Source: Aptenodytes patagonicus (Eukaryota; Chordata; Aves; Sphenisciformes; Spheniscidae). From it: a stretch of 64,000 nt of DNA. A model generated the notes under the pieces. It was not told where the DNA came from and did no database searches. It saw only the letters and a program-made list of their open reading frames with translations. Positions 13,446 to 26,400 of this stretch are shown piece after piece. How positions within the stretch are numbered: position 1 is the first letter of the stretch; every line of letters starts with the position of its first letter. The stretch is from NCBI RefSeq assembly GCF_965638725.1, contig NC_134950.1, forward strand, positions 29,264,932 to 29,328,931. The letters are read 5' to 3'. The translations under genes were made by a program, and so were the position numbers.

Positions 13446-14204
13446 GTAAGACATTTCTATGCTAGTGAATCACAAGAGTCCTCAGTGCATCTGTATTTCC
13501 CAGGTTATTCCTTTCCTCTGGAGCAGTGCTGTATTTCAGGCATTGACATTAACACCTAGCAAGAAACGTATCAGGGCTTATTGATGTCAGATGTGACACA
13601 CAGATGTGATGTGTATTACAAAGTAATTTCTCTTTTAAAAGAGCACAGAAATAATTTTTTTGGTGCATGTAGAAAAAGTTGCAACTTCAAAAAGACTCTT
13701 CATTTTCAAGGAATAGGCAGAGTAATATCTTAGTGCTGTCATAAAAATGAGTTTGTGCTCTAACTTTAGTGACCCAATAACTTGCAACACCAATATCATT
13801 CATCACACTGTCAGAAAGAAAGAACCAAGGAGGAGGGAAATAAAACATCATATTATATTGTAGAGCCAGTATTTGCAGTTGCCAAGGGAGCAGGGTACCC
13901 AGCTGATTGGTGTCTAAATATCAGATCATTAAAAATAGTTCAGTTAATAACTGTCATTTTAAAAAGATTATTTTTTTAGTCTGATTTTTCTGGATAGTAT
14001 TGTTTTGGTTTCTCTCCACCTATTCTAACAAGGAGTCTTTCAGTTTGGGCTCTGGATGAATTCTGAGAATATTACTTCTCATTTTGGATTAATATCTTAA
14101 AATTATTGTCTCTCTACACTAAATTTTGCTGAAATGTAATTTCTGAGCTGATCTAATATAATGGATCATGTTTCCTTTGTTCCTAAGCCATTTAGAGAAA
14201 TGTA

Positions 14205-14690
14205 GCAGATTTAATCTGCTCTTCAGTAAAAGAAATTGATGCAGTGTCACATGGGATATTCATTAAACTGGAGAAAATGGGAACAAGTAGAGAAACTGTG
14301 TGATAGGTAAGAAAGTGACCAATGAAATATGGAAAAGAACTGAAATGAGATTTATCTTCATAGAAGAAAGTTACTGGTGAAGTTCCTAAAAGGTTAGTCT
14401 TGGGTCTGATGTTTTTTAAATATTTCATTAGGGACTTGGCACAAAAGTTTCAATGTGATAATGAAATTTATTGATGATACGGAATTGGAAAGCACCTTAA
14501 ATACAGAATATCATGTGAAGATGACTGAATGATTCTGGGGAATGGAATAAAACATAAATGGGGAAAAATAAAAAATTCAAAATGCAAGACCAGGCATTGC
14601 AAGCTAGACCCCAAAATATTCTTAGGGTATAGCCTACTCTGTTTACCTTCCATTTTAGTTGTATAAAAGCACACAAACTTCTAAAGGTAA
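14205..14690 (+). mobile_element. ancient CR1/L3-like LINE remnant
   Basis: Conceptual translation across stops keeps the order of RT motifs. Around 14367-14420 it gives 'VTGEVPKRLVLGLMFF', which corresponds to the conserved [13 protein letters not shown](L)LF box. An 'FI.DLA' element follows, then 'gatgatacggaattgg', which matches the (F)xDDT(K)L catalytic box. A stretch resembling the '..K.F.KDKC' region lies near 14570. It is very old and noncoding. Confidence 0.55.
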
Positions 14691-17600
14691 AGCTTATATC
14701 TCCTGCCTGGTCAATGGAGAGAGGTAGGTGCCTTTGAAGTCCTCATCAGTAAGATCATATCTGCCTAATTTAGGTGCTTAACCTTGGGCAAGATACATCC
14801 TTGCTCTGAAGAGAAATCTTACTACTTCATTAGATACCTAAAATGAAGGTATTATCTAGTTACCTAAGTTAAATGAACTGGATTCATCCCTAGGAGCATA
14901 TGGGTTTGACATGTGAGACCTAGCAGGCTGGAATCTAAAATACAGAATTAAGAGCCTTGATCTGTCACAGTGTACATGGTGTATTAGGCAATCCCGAAAT
15001 AACGTTGAGTGAGGAGTCTTCTTAAACTACCCCACAGCAAATGCAGAAGTTAGGAAGGGAAGCATGTCAAAGTCACGTTCCTTTATATAGCTTAAGCAAT
15101 TGACTCATTGGATTTCCTTTTCAAATTTACAGACTGAAGGAAGAGGAAGTATCACTTAGCACTATAAGAGTTTAGGAGTAAAGCACCTCCTCTAGCTAAT
15201 TAGGGATGGGCCAGGATGGACTCAGGTATAACCTAAGTCCTGAATATTTTTAAAGGGATTGACAATAGGTTGTGTTATAAACACAGATTGCCTATACAAA
15301 CTTGCGTAAGTCAGGAAACTTAAACTTTCTTACATCAGACTCTTATTCCTCTACTCATAGGCACGGGTAGAGGTTTATCAAGTCTGGAAGTGACAGATAA
15401 GACTGCACACTGTATTTGTAATTTCCTTATTTTTGAGTTGCAATTGAGACTCAGTCTCACCAACTTTTTATCTTTTTCCTGCCTTTGCGTGTATTAAAAG
15501 AAAATGACTGGATTTCTACAGCAGCAATAACTACTCAATATAACCTAGCCTAGCTTGTATCTCTTCTGCCACAAACAGTATATTTAATGCTATCTCTAAT
15601 GTATTTCAAATGCTGTCAAGTGAGTCTTTTCCTGTGGAAGATTCCAGACAATTAAAGGGCAAAAAATTGAGGAATGTAGTATTTCAGTTAGTAGTACTTT
15701 GTTTACTCACCTTCATTGATTATTTAAGTTTCATGTCCTTTGATTGGTTTTTATACTTTCCCTGTGGGTTTAAAAGATTTATTGGTGGTTGTTAGTGTTG
15801 GAACACTAACAAGGGCTGTATTAGTGCCTTAATTGTTGTAAGGCTGGAGACACCTTTTACAAGGACTCCAGTAAGGACTGTCCAGCATAATTAATAAAAT
15901 TGGTTTTTTGATTGCTTGGTTTTTTAGATAAATGAAGAAATGTTCATGATTTTATGAGTCATGACTCTGTAAAAAATATCACGGAGTGCAAAAGTTTTCA
16001 AGATGCTTACAGCTAGTAGGGTTTTATATGCTCTGATATGCCAGGACACATTTGTGCTTTTGTGCATGGTACTGCACTGCACAGCATGGTTTTTCCCAGG
16101 TGTGTGGAGCTCTTGGATAACAAAACTGCACCTTTAAAGAACCTGGGCAATTAATTTGGGATGGTACTACAGACTTATCATCTCTTTTTGAGCTAGTTGG
16201 GGAATCTACATAGAAAAGTGAAGTACTCAGTAATTTATAATTTAGATGCTGTCAAAGACTTCTGCGTGCCTAAGTCTCTCACTAGGTCTAGTCCTCTGTC
16301 TGTGCCTCAGAGAAGTTCATTACTTATTTTTGTGGCTTAGTCTGTGGTTAGTCCAACCGTGAATAGAAAACCACAACCCAGTGGGAATCAATTAACTTAA
16401 AATTCTTTAATAATTATTTAGTTTCCAAACTACTCATAAGGCCCATTAACTATCCTCAGTGAAAGCCTTACAGATTGGAAGGAAACAGCAAATTTCTACA
16501 TGAGCCGCTCTCAAACTATAACCTTAAAATAGGAAGTAAGGAAAGCAAAGAAGACAAAGCACAAATGGGGCCAAACTATTCATTACTGCCATTCTGTAAA
16601 CAAGAGTTGTCTTTTGTGAGAAGTCTCTACATGATGCATTAGCCACATTGAAACAGTTTTGAATAAAATTAGGAAGTCACTATGGTTCTGCCAGTTTTAC
16701 ATTGAAGCTTTTTCAGTATTAGATACATCTTGAGGCTTTAAATATCCATTAAAATGATCTGTTTCTTCACATAGAAAAGTAGGAAAGGTATTAAAAAACC
16801 TGCTGCCAGCTTGAATTAATGACTAATCCAATAATGTTCATGCAACGCCAGGGCAATTAAAATTATTTTTAACATTTTAAAATTTGCATTTAAAAAAACT
16901 AACCATTTTTTCCTACTTTCTTTCCAACCCTCTATTTCCCTTGCAGATAAGCTATATTCCAACCTTCACTTCTTTTTTTTCCCCAGGAAATGATTATGTA
17001 TTACTTTTAAGGCTCTAAATCAGCACTGTAATGATACAGTGAAATGGCTAGCTCATTCCAATAAAAATATGGTGGTAGAATCAGACTGTAAAGTTGTTAA
17101 CTCTTCCCTCCTCACTTCACATTATATTATATCTATGAACATACAAGCACATCTATGAATGTGCAATTTTTAAACCTGCAAAATCAAAGTTTAATCTATA
17201 TATATTTAAAAAAAGACTTCCAGCTAACATAAAATATAAAACTGTTTTCCAGACAGTTTTTGTATGCCAAGTCAGGGGATACTTCTCTGTTCTCATGTAC
17301 TTCAAATTTTTATTACTAGCCAAAAGTTGTACTAGGAACAAGAAGAATATAAGTGATGGATATCACATAAATGCTTTCACATCACAGCATGCAATCAGCA
17401 CCAACAGATGTTTAATTTTTCCTTTAGGATGGAACTGTGTTCATCCCTATTGTGATGAGATGTTACAGGTATGTTGTTAGGTAAGAGCTCTTTTTAGAGT
17501 ACTTAAAGTGAAAAGTATCAGTATAATTACATCTTTTATATATCAAAGCAATAGAAATTTATCACATGCCCTTTAACTCATATATTAATTAGAGCATGTC

Positions 17601-20028
17601 TTTTAGGAAGACATTCAGTTTTCAATTCAGTGTGATAAAAAATCTACCACAGTTCTTGTTAAACTGTCTCAGTGGTTAATTGCCTTCAGTAACTGTCTTA
17701 TTTTGACTTATAATATAAGCATTAATTTCTGGGTTTGGTAAACTACCCCTTTAGATTATCTTCCTACCTTAAGGTTAGGTATTCTATATAAAATCTGGAA
17801 ATTATATTAAACCCCTGATCATCTGTTTGTGAACTATTCAAAAAATTATTATTTATAATGGCAACTAGCATTAAAATTTAATCTCTGATATCTTTCCATA
17901 TATAGCATAAAACTGAATAGTTCCCTGAATGGATTTATCTTCTGTATGAATATCCAGAAACACACAGAGAGCTTTGAAAATATGTGCATAATTTTTTTTT
18001 ATTAAAATAACCAAAAGAGAATTCATATTCAAGAACACTGCCTACTTTAAAAAAACAAAACAAAACATAACATAACACCTCCATTATATTTCATACCTAC
18101 ATACACCAAAAAGGGTGATCTCTTTTACTATAGATTCTTCACAGATAGGGAAGGCATATTTGGTCTGAAGTCTAAGTATCATGATTCTCTAGGGCTGTAT
18201 TTTAAAATGCTGTAATGTTGTTTAATATTTCACATCCAGCATATCATATACTTCACAGCAAAATATGTATTTGGTCTATTCCATCCAGTAAGGCTACCTG
18301 AAAAACTGTGAAATGGGCACTGCCACATTGTCAGCTCTCTTATAGTCTCACTGAGAGGAGGTTAGGGAAGGTATTGCCCTCCTAAATGCACTCTCATTGT
18401 TTCCCATTAAATTTTCACCTACCAGTGCTAATTTCCATTTCTTACACTGAAGTTCTTCTATTGGTGCTAATGTGGTGGAGGTAAAATTAAGAACCTGCTT
18501 TCAGTTCTCCCCATACAAGTTAAGTATAAACTGAAATCTATAAGTAGTATTAATTAGTAAGTTCTTCTCTGATACTGCAAAGACAAACTTTATAAAATTT
18601 CACATTGATGTAATTCTGTAAGCAACTTACATGGCTAACCAGATCTAACCTAGATTGAAGTTAGAATCCACAACACAGATAATCTATTTAGGACAAAGTG
18701 TTCTATCAATATATTAAAGAATATTCTATATACTTCCTTAAGAATTGATTATACAGGATAAATGCAACTTTTCTCACCTAAAAATCAAATCAGAGGAAAA
18801 TCTGAGATTGCGGTAATGGTAATTTATGCTATATTTAATAAAACAGTTTTTTATGTTTGCATTAACTGCTTAAAGAATCTGCACCAAATTAATGTATTGT
18901 TAAACAACTCACATTTGGGAACATCTGATTTTATTTAAGCTATTTATTTTGTCTATTTTCAGAAAGTCTATATATTATAATAGCTAAGACATTAAAAAAA
19001 AAGTCATAGATGGGATGTAGTGGAAAAATGAAAGATCTTGCCATCAGTTTGAAACAGGTTTGATATACAGTTGGCTAAATCCAGATTTTCTGTTTCAGGA
19101 TAAAGGTTGATGATTATTTCTGAATCAGAATGGGAAAAAGTCTTTTCAGAATTCCTATCAAACATAAATGCTAAAAATATTTTGGTCTTCGAAAGTCTGA
19201 TTTTGGAAGTATTTGTGGTGCCTAAGAGGACTTGTCAGCTCATGTAACGCTTGTCATAGATGTATTAGGCAAATTCATTTCTCATAGGATGTCACATTCT
19301 GGGTCACTCTAGGTCACATTCTTCCTGTCCTTTATATGCTGTCTGTCTGCCAGTTCTATGCAGTTGTCCATGGTTTTCTCTCCACTGTTCTTTCAGTCTG
19401 TGTTTACCTTATGTGCACTGTTTTCCCTAGGAACATGGGCTATTGCCTTTTGCCATTGTTTGTGTGGTGATTTGACGGTTGGACCCAAGCATGCTCAGCT
19501 GTACATCCTCACCTCAGGTCATTGACTTTGCTATAGAGGGCTGTCCACTCCGCTTGACGTTCTCCTAACTGACAGGGTCTGTCATTTCTCTAGTGAGGTC
19601 CAGATGACTTCAGGGAATAAAAATGCTTTTCTAGCTCATCAGACTTTATTACCTTGGAAGACGTTTTGCTGTATCCAACACTAGCAGATAAGGATCCTTT
19701 TCCGTTTGTTTGCCCTTGCCATCAGTTTCTTGGCTGTCTTTCCAGGGGATTATGCATGCCTACTGCTATCCATTATGTTTTCAGATTCCCAGATGCCACT
19801 GAACCACTTGAATTCTCCTGCAATGTGTTGCTCATTTCCTTAGTCAATGTCAGATAGGTCAGAACTTGTAAAATCTATCTTTAGTTCCCTCATCACATTT
19901 TTTGCCCTCCAGATAGACTCTCAGAAATTTGGAAATTAGTCTTCTGTCATCCATGTATTTCCTAAATCCTGATCTGATGTTTTCCAGGTTTAGCTGAGAA
20001 TTTGGTGAGGCTATATGTCTTCTGTATC

Positions 20029-21441
20029 AGAATCATAGAATCATAGAATCATTGAGGTTGGAAAAGACCTCTAAGATCATTGAGTCCAACCGTCAACCCA
20101 ACACCACCATGCCCACTAAACCATGTCCCTAAGTGCCTCATCTACATGTCTTTTAAATACCTCCAGGGACAGTGACTCAACCACTTCCCTGGGCAGCCTG
20201 TTCCAATGTTTCACCACTCTTTCAGTAAAGAAAGTTTTCCTTACATCCAATCTAAACCTCCCCTGCCGCAACTTGAGGCCATTTCCTCTCATCCTATCGC
20301 TAGTTACTTGGGAGAAGAGACCGACACCCACCTCGCTACAGCCTCCTTTCAGGTAGTTGTAGAGAGCAATGAGGTCTCCCCTCAGCCTCCTCTTCTCCAG
20401 GCTAAACAGTCCCAGTTCCCTCAGCCGCTCCTCATAAGACTTGTTCTCCAGACCCCTCACCAGCCTCGTTGCCCTCCTCTGGACACGCTCTAGCACCTCG
20501 ATGTCCTTCTTGTAGTGAGGGGCCCAAAACTGAACACAGTATTCGAGGTGCGGCCTCACCAGGGCCGAGTACAGGGGCACCATCACTTCCCTACTCCTGC
20601 TGGCCACACTGTTTCTGATACAGGCCAGGATGCCATTGGCCTTCTTGGCCACCTGGGCACACTGCCGGCTCATGTTCAGCCAGCTGTCGACCAACACCCC
20701 CAGGTCCTTCTCTGCCAGGCAGCTTTCCAGCCACTCTTCCCCAAGCCTGTAGCGCTGCATGGGGTTGTTGTGGCCCAAGTGCAGGACCCGGCACTTGACC
20801 TTCTTGAACCTCATACAGTTGGCCTCGGCCCATCGATCCAGCCTGTCCAGGTCGCTCTGCAGAGCCTTCCTACCCTCGAGCAGATCAACACTCCCGCCCA
20901 ACTTGGTGTCGTCTGAAAACTTACTGAGGGTGCACTCGATCCCCTCCTCCAGATCATTGATGAAGATATTAAACAAGACCGGCCCCAATACTGAGCCCTG
21001 GGGAACACCGCTCGTGACCGGCCGCCAACTGGATGTAACTCCATTCACCACAACTCTCTGGGCCCGGCCGTCCAGCCAGGTTTTGACCCAGTGCAGAGTA
21101 CACCTGTCTAAGCCGTGAGCCGCCAGCTTCTCGAGGAGAATGCTGTGGGAGGCGGTGTCAAAGGCCTTACTGAAGTCCAGGTAGACCACAGCCTTTCCCT
21201 CATCCACTAGGCGAGTCACCTGGTCATAGAAGGAGATCAGGTTGGTCAAGCAGGACCTGCCTCTCATGAACCCGTGCTGGCTAGGCCAGATCCCCTGGTT
21301 TTCCCGCTCATGCCTTGTGAGCATCCTCAAGATGAACCGCTCCATAATCTTCCCCGGCACCGAGGTCAGGCTGACAGGCCTGTAGTTCCCCGGATCCTCC
21401 TTCCGGCCCTTCTTGTAGACAGGCGTCACATTGGCAAGCCT
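20029..21441 (-). mobile_element. CR1 LINE, 5'-truncated, RT half
   Basis: The 3' end lies at 20029, with reverse-complemented octamers (agaatcatagaatcatag). The 5' truncation point is near 21441: the sequence matches the related copy at 35.5-38.7 kb up to 'cacattggcaagcct' and then departs into a 12-bp tandem repeat. The body is the RT domain plus the C-terminal region of ORF2 and a short 3' UTR. It shares its subfamily with the 35.5-kb copy and differs from the 28.7- and 52.9-kb pair. Confidence 0.97.
20116..21429 (-). pseudogene. CR1 ORF2 fragment: reverse transcriptase
   Basis: This is a 437-codon open frame with no stop. It lacks its N-terminal endonuclease and has no ATG of its own, since the first codon of the frame is GTG inside the truncated body. 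RT motifs in order: [19 protein letters not shown] (finger region, from about residue 14), [15 protein letters not shown] (about 51), [20 protein letters not shown] (about 82, first catalytic Asp), [20 protein letters not shown] (about 140) and FSDDTKLGG (about 170, the catalytic Asp pair). The thumb-like tail [13 protein letters not shown] and [20 protein letters not shown] follows. The second box has FSDD where most CR1 has FADD. As a 5'-truncated insertion it should not be expressed or mobile. Confidence 0.93.
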
Positions 21442-21782
21442 AAATTGTTTGCACTCTTGTTTGCACTCTTGTTTGCACTCTTCTCACTGTTCAAACATAT
21501 GCCAAATAAGCTTCCATATCCAGACACTAGTCTACTTATGTCCAGAGTGAAACACATTTTTCTTAGGTCTGCTCCTAAATCTGCAAGGGCTACCTGCACA
21601 GTCCCCTTAGCAATTGGGCATATTTGTTCCTGAAGATCTGTCCATCCATTCAGTATCCTTCTTAGTACTTTCATGAAATAAGGGTATGGTAGCAAGCTGA
21701 TAGAATCAGTATTTTGCTTTTCATAGCTATCCTCCTGAAATCTTCTTGTTTGTGCTGCCTTGCCAATAGTTGTCAGAGGCAA
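21426..21782 (-). other. 118-codon open frame, probably not a gene
   Basis: The frame spans the 12-bp tandem repeat (giving SANK repeats) and the unique DNA between the CR1 copy and the ERV pol remnant. Its last codons run into the CR1. It contains no domain I recognise. It could be part of the decayed ERV to its right, because it lies downstream on the same strand, but no integrase or envelope motif is visible. I list it only because it is longer than most frames in intergenic DNA here. Confidence 0.15.
21447..21482. repeat. 12-bp tandem repeat, three units
   Basis: The unit GTTTGCACTCTT occurs three times in a row with no mismatch, at 21447-21458, 21459-21470 and 21471-21482. It starts six bases beyond the 5' breakpoint of the adjoining CR1 copy. 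Confidence 0.9.
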
Positions 21783-21899
21783 AATATTTTCAATTACAGG
21801 AATTTTACTTAGGTTTTATTGGCAATTAACACAAACTTTTGATTACCGATTCAGGTACTGGGAAAAAAAGGAAAACATACACAATTAAACACTAACACT

Positions 21900-23400
21900 T
21901 TCCTCCCCTCTCCCCAGGCCCAGCTGCTCACTGCTGTCTGTTAACATGATTCCAGTCTTCGAGACGTTTCCACACTGCATTAGCCACCATCCAGGAGTCT
22001 GTATGTACATATACTGGGGCCAGTGATGCTCCTGAACATGTTCCAAGGCTATTTTCAAGGCCATTACTTCTGCAAACTGAGTAGAGCCTCCAGTCCCTTC
22101 GCAGGTGGCAGCTTCTCCTGTGGAGGGATTCCAAGTAGCAGCTCACCACCTCCTGATCCCTGCTGTAATTTTCCAAGATCTATCTGTAAACAAACTCCAT
22201 TGTTTGTTTTCAGCACTTAATTCATCATATGCTGCAGCTTCAACAGCCTAAGGAATTTGGTTTATTGATTTACTGGCTACAGAGTAATACTCTCAGCTAA
22301 TCCCAGTCTGGAGCTTGAACCAGCACATGCCTGCTGGGTAAAGGCCAGCACACATTTTTGCCACGTAGCACTGGTTGCTGTTCCACAAGTGGATTTTGAA
22401 TCCTTGAACAAAAATTTCAGGACAAGTAGTCTAGGGTACAACCACAGTGGCTGCTCTGTGCCTAACACTTAATTGGCATGCAGAATGTCCTCATCTGCAG
22501 TTTGAACCTCTTGCTCCACAGAAATGTAGTTATTTTTGGCTCTTTTGTAGCTTCAGCTCCAGAATCCCAACAGCTTGCCTGTCATCTCCTGAGGAGCTCA
22601 TTGCCACAAGCTCCTGCTCTTGTTGCCACAAACTGCTGTTCTTTCCCGCACTGGTATATAACAAATTTTTTACGTTGGTCTCTTTCTGGAATAGTACTAA
22701 TGTCATTGCATGAGCTACCTCCTGCTTGACCTGGTCAAAAGCTTGCTGCTGTTTCTCTTCCCTCTTAAAATGACTCTTTTTTGGAGGTCACTTGCTATAA
22801 AAGTTTGGTCAATTGGCTGTAACTGGGGATGTGCCTACACCAAAATCTGTTAATGATCAAGAAGGCATTCTTGTTAATTGCAGATGGGCATCCAAGGCAC
22901 TTACTTGAGCAATTTGTTCAGCTGTGCTATGTCTCTGTCCATATGGCCATGACAAACCTAAAAAATGTATTTCTTGAGTGGGCCCTTTCAGTTTGGAACA
23001 CTTAATGGCAAATCTGGTCACCCATGGCCACAGTGCCTCAGGAATGTCCATGCCCTGGTGTGGCTTATCCATGGGCTGCAGTCCTTCAGGATTGTACATT
23101 GTCTGTCACAGAGCACCTCCTTCCAAGAGTGCATCTTCAGCCATGTCCCCAACAACATCTCCTTCATCTTGTTCCATCCATAGCGGCTGCTGCTCTTTCT
23201 TAAACATGGCAGAGCCATGGCACTGGGGCTCCTCTGGCTGGCTATGGTTTTGGTGCATAATGAAGCACTCACACTGGTGTCAGAGCCGGCTAGAACTGAT
23301 TGTGACCAGCAAGTTCATGGCTGTTCATGGTGTCCTCCCACACCAGTCACAACTGCTGCCCGTGTACGAAAGCCCTACCAGGTATGCCAAATACAACAGT
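21900..23400 (-). pseudogene. ERVL-like endogenous retrovirus pol remnant
   Basis: Reading on the minus strand, pieces in different frames follow the order of a retroviral pol gene. An RT-connection motif 'EIHFLGLSWPYGQRHS' lies near 22930-22985. A 'KQQQAFDQVKQEV' stretch follows near 22710-22760, and an RNase H core lies at about 21975-22180: 'TDRS', 'FAEVMALKIAL' and 'HTDSWMVANAVW', carrying the Asp and Glu positions of that fold. Stops and frameshifts break the frame repeatedly, including one between the Glu and the second Asp of RNase H. No Tyr-x-Asp-Asp box, protease, integrase or flanking LTR pair is seen. The part above 23100 is only tentatively included. The pattern fits class III (ERVL-like) elements of birds. 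It is nonfunctional. Confidence 0.75.
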
Positions 23401-23404
23401 AGAG

Positions 23405-26400
23405 ATGTTTTTGAGCAATACAATGTTATGCCTTCAAGACTGAAGAGATTTAATATCATTCACTGCATTTTATCTTCATTGCAGCTTCTTTATGGAACTT
23501 TTTAAACACTGATAATGTGACTAAATATGTTATATTTGTCTTAAAAATTACTTCTGGAAAGTGATCCACAACAAAAAGCACCTTTAAGAATCACGTCTTT
23601 AAGTATGCCCCCTTTTATACTTCCTAAAGACTTACTAGTGGATGCTGCTTTCTATCAGTGGTGCCTGAAATATCATTTAAAAATAGTGTATTGCTGTTCT
23701 AGCTTCTGAAGAAGTAAGGTTCTCCAGGATTAGTGACCCTCTTACGATTTGATTTCTTTCTTCAAATGCTGCCCCTTGCTCTCTATTTCCATATTACAAC
23801 ATTATATACAAAGCTTCTCAAGAGTTCATGGTACTGTGAAGCTAAGGTAGTTAAGATAATTAACCACCTCTATAAATTGCTGGAGTCATTTCCCATTCAT
23901 TACTCTGGGGTTCCTTTACTTTTCTCAAGGTTTAAAGCAAAGCTGGAGACCACCACCTGTCAAGAAATGAAGACTGGAGTAATTTCACTGAATATTCAAT
24001 TTATCTGCATTCTGTCTACTATTCTTCTTCTAGTATCTGCACAGGAATTGCTATTTCCTTGATGTCATTTTTTCCCACCTAATAAATGAATGTATTGGCA
24101 ATAAATTTTGATACAATTGGGTACCATCCTGTTTTCTGGTGATATTCTGCCAATAGGCATTCAAATTTGGTGATATCTACCAAAATACATAACAAAAATT
24201 GTCAATGGTTGAATGGTTCATATGGCTCAATATGACAGAATTCATTTTTATATGACAAAAAGAGAGCGTTATTTCTCTGGAGAAGTTGGACAGCATACCC
24301 ATGCTGTTCATAATGACAGTGACTTCTTTTCAATGCTATCTGAAGTGGTTTGGGATAGTGCTAGTCTTCAGGTTACTTAAAGATTTTGTTTGTTTCCTTT
24401 TTAGCAAGGACGATTCATCCTTTGCTAGTTTTTGATGTAATAATATGTCTTTGTAGGCTTTCTATTCTCTACTGCAATTCTGTCTCACAAGGTACATCTG
24501 GGCATATATTTCCACTTCAGCTTACTCTATTGATGACTATTTCCTTTCTATTTGGAGATATTTTTTTCTTAGATTATAGCTATTATTGCACAGTCTCTCT
24601 TAAACTGTTCTATGTTATATATGTGACCTTTTTTCAGTTATAAGCAGATGGCAGAACACTCAAATTTGTAAGTATCTAGTACCCATATTGCATTTTGATT
24701 TTGAGTAAAAAGAGTGTTTTTCTTCTGTCTTACTCTGGATGTGAACACATATTTTACTCTTCTGCTATTATTCCTGCCAACAGCTTTGTCCTTTTCCCTG
24801 AACAATGCAGTAGAGGGGAAAAAAAAAGGCTTTATTCTTACTGTTTTAGTTTTATCTCCCTTTTTCATTTTCCTGTACTAGTTCACATGTTGCTTTTAAA
24901 CTATTGCCTATGCAAATTTTAACTTATGGAAATTCAGGATATGCTAGAAGTTGATTCCTTCCATGGTGCCACTTTGCTGTCTTCCAAAGTACTTCTTTGT
25001 GCACTAATAAAATACTCTTCTTAACTCTGGATCTGACAAGAGAACTCCCTGCCACCATGACTAATGTAACACTAGTTACTTTAGTTACATTAACTCAGTA
25101 CATAGATGAAACCACATCAGGTTTTTAAAGATAAATTGATTTTTTATTAAGGCAACTCTTTATTAATTTATTTACATTAAGTACAGCAATAATCCTAGCT
25201 GTAAATGAGCTGCTGTCTTGCTTTCTTCCTTCAAAATACATCCTGCCATAACCACTACTTTTCTAAGTCTAATGCTACTCTGGTCGCAGACTAACATGGT
25301 TATCTGTATACTTAACTATGATGGAGACAGCAGAGTTGTCTTTCAGTAAGAAAATCAGGTACTCACCTTCTATTCCTGTGTGCTTGTGTGCTGCTGCCAA
25401 TTCTTAACGTATTTAAGGTGCTTTTCTTTAAATATAAATTCTCAGAGATAAGTGTTTTCATTTAAATGATGCTTGCAAGAGAAGTTGAGTAACATCTTGT
25501 GGCCACAATACAGCAGTAACAGGAAGGATGACAACATGATTACTTTGAAGAAGTAGTTTAGAAGCCTACTTTAGAAACCACTTCTAGGAGAGAAGATGAT
25601 AGGATGGGGAGTGTGAGTCATGCATCCACTACATTTGAAAGGTTTGGTGGTGCTGCCCAAAGTTATTAGGTTAAATTGCATTGTTTAAAGGCTTCTTGTA
25701 TCTGGTAAGTCAAAATACTTTGCAGAAACTTCAGGAAATATGGGCAAGAGCAATTAACTGATACTGGTATATGGTATTGGTAGATGGCAATACCAATCTA
25801 TGGTATTCTATGATATATGAATCTGTGACAGTTTAAAATATCAGGGGGTCCTTTCTCAACCAATATTTATTTCTCTTGTGAGGTAGGCATTAATATCTAA
25901 AATCAGAATCAAAGTACATCACTTTGCATCCAGCTGGATATTTATTTGCCCTGATGTTGTATGGGGCAAATAAGTGACTGGAGAGGAGGAAGAAGATACA
26001 TGTCCTGGTGCTCTGGCTGCATTTTCCCCATTCTTCCCTTTAATTTGTACTTCAGAAGATAGCCTGGCACAGGCTGCTCTGGGAGGTTGGAGCAGGGGAA
26101 GTTCCACTGGTACTTCAGCTATATCCCTACCCTTGGGAGGGATAACATTTGGGCTGCCTGCTCAGGCTGTCCTCCTGTTGCAAAAGCTCTGCCTACAATT
26201 ATTATTTAGGAAAGTTCCACATGAGGTCAATACAAATGTCACCCAAATGAGGATGTGTAGATCATCCCCCGCCTTTAACCAGACACATTCTACTCTTTCT
26301 TACACATCCATTGAAAAGACCAGCTTGTGTCTCATCTTGTAAAACACTTCAGGGTACCTCGAATGCAAAAGACAGTGAATAAAACCAGATCTTATTAAAT

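Larger units (their letters stand above)
12650..20028. other. AT-rich intergenic DNA
   Basis: No supported protein-coding gene. Two items stand out and are listed separately: an exon-like unit at 13379-13445 and an old LINE remnant at 14205-14690. Elsewhere all frames are short (under about 70 codons) and unremarkable. Confidence 0.6.

Noticed and set aside
20515-21118. Plus-strand frames of 119-133 codons opposite the CR1 RT
   Set aside because: They are antisense shadows of the CR1 ORF2 frame and recur at the other CR1 copies.
26050-26240. Possible CR1 tail near 'ctggcacaggctgctctggg'
   Set aside because: Only a short phrase resembles CR1. The expected neighbours and octamer tail are absent.
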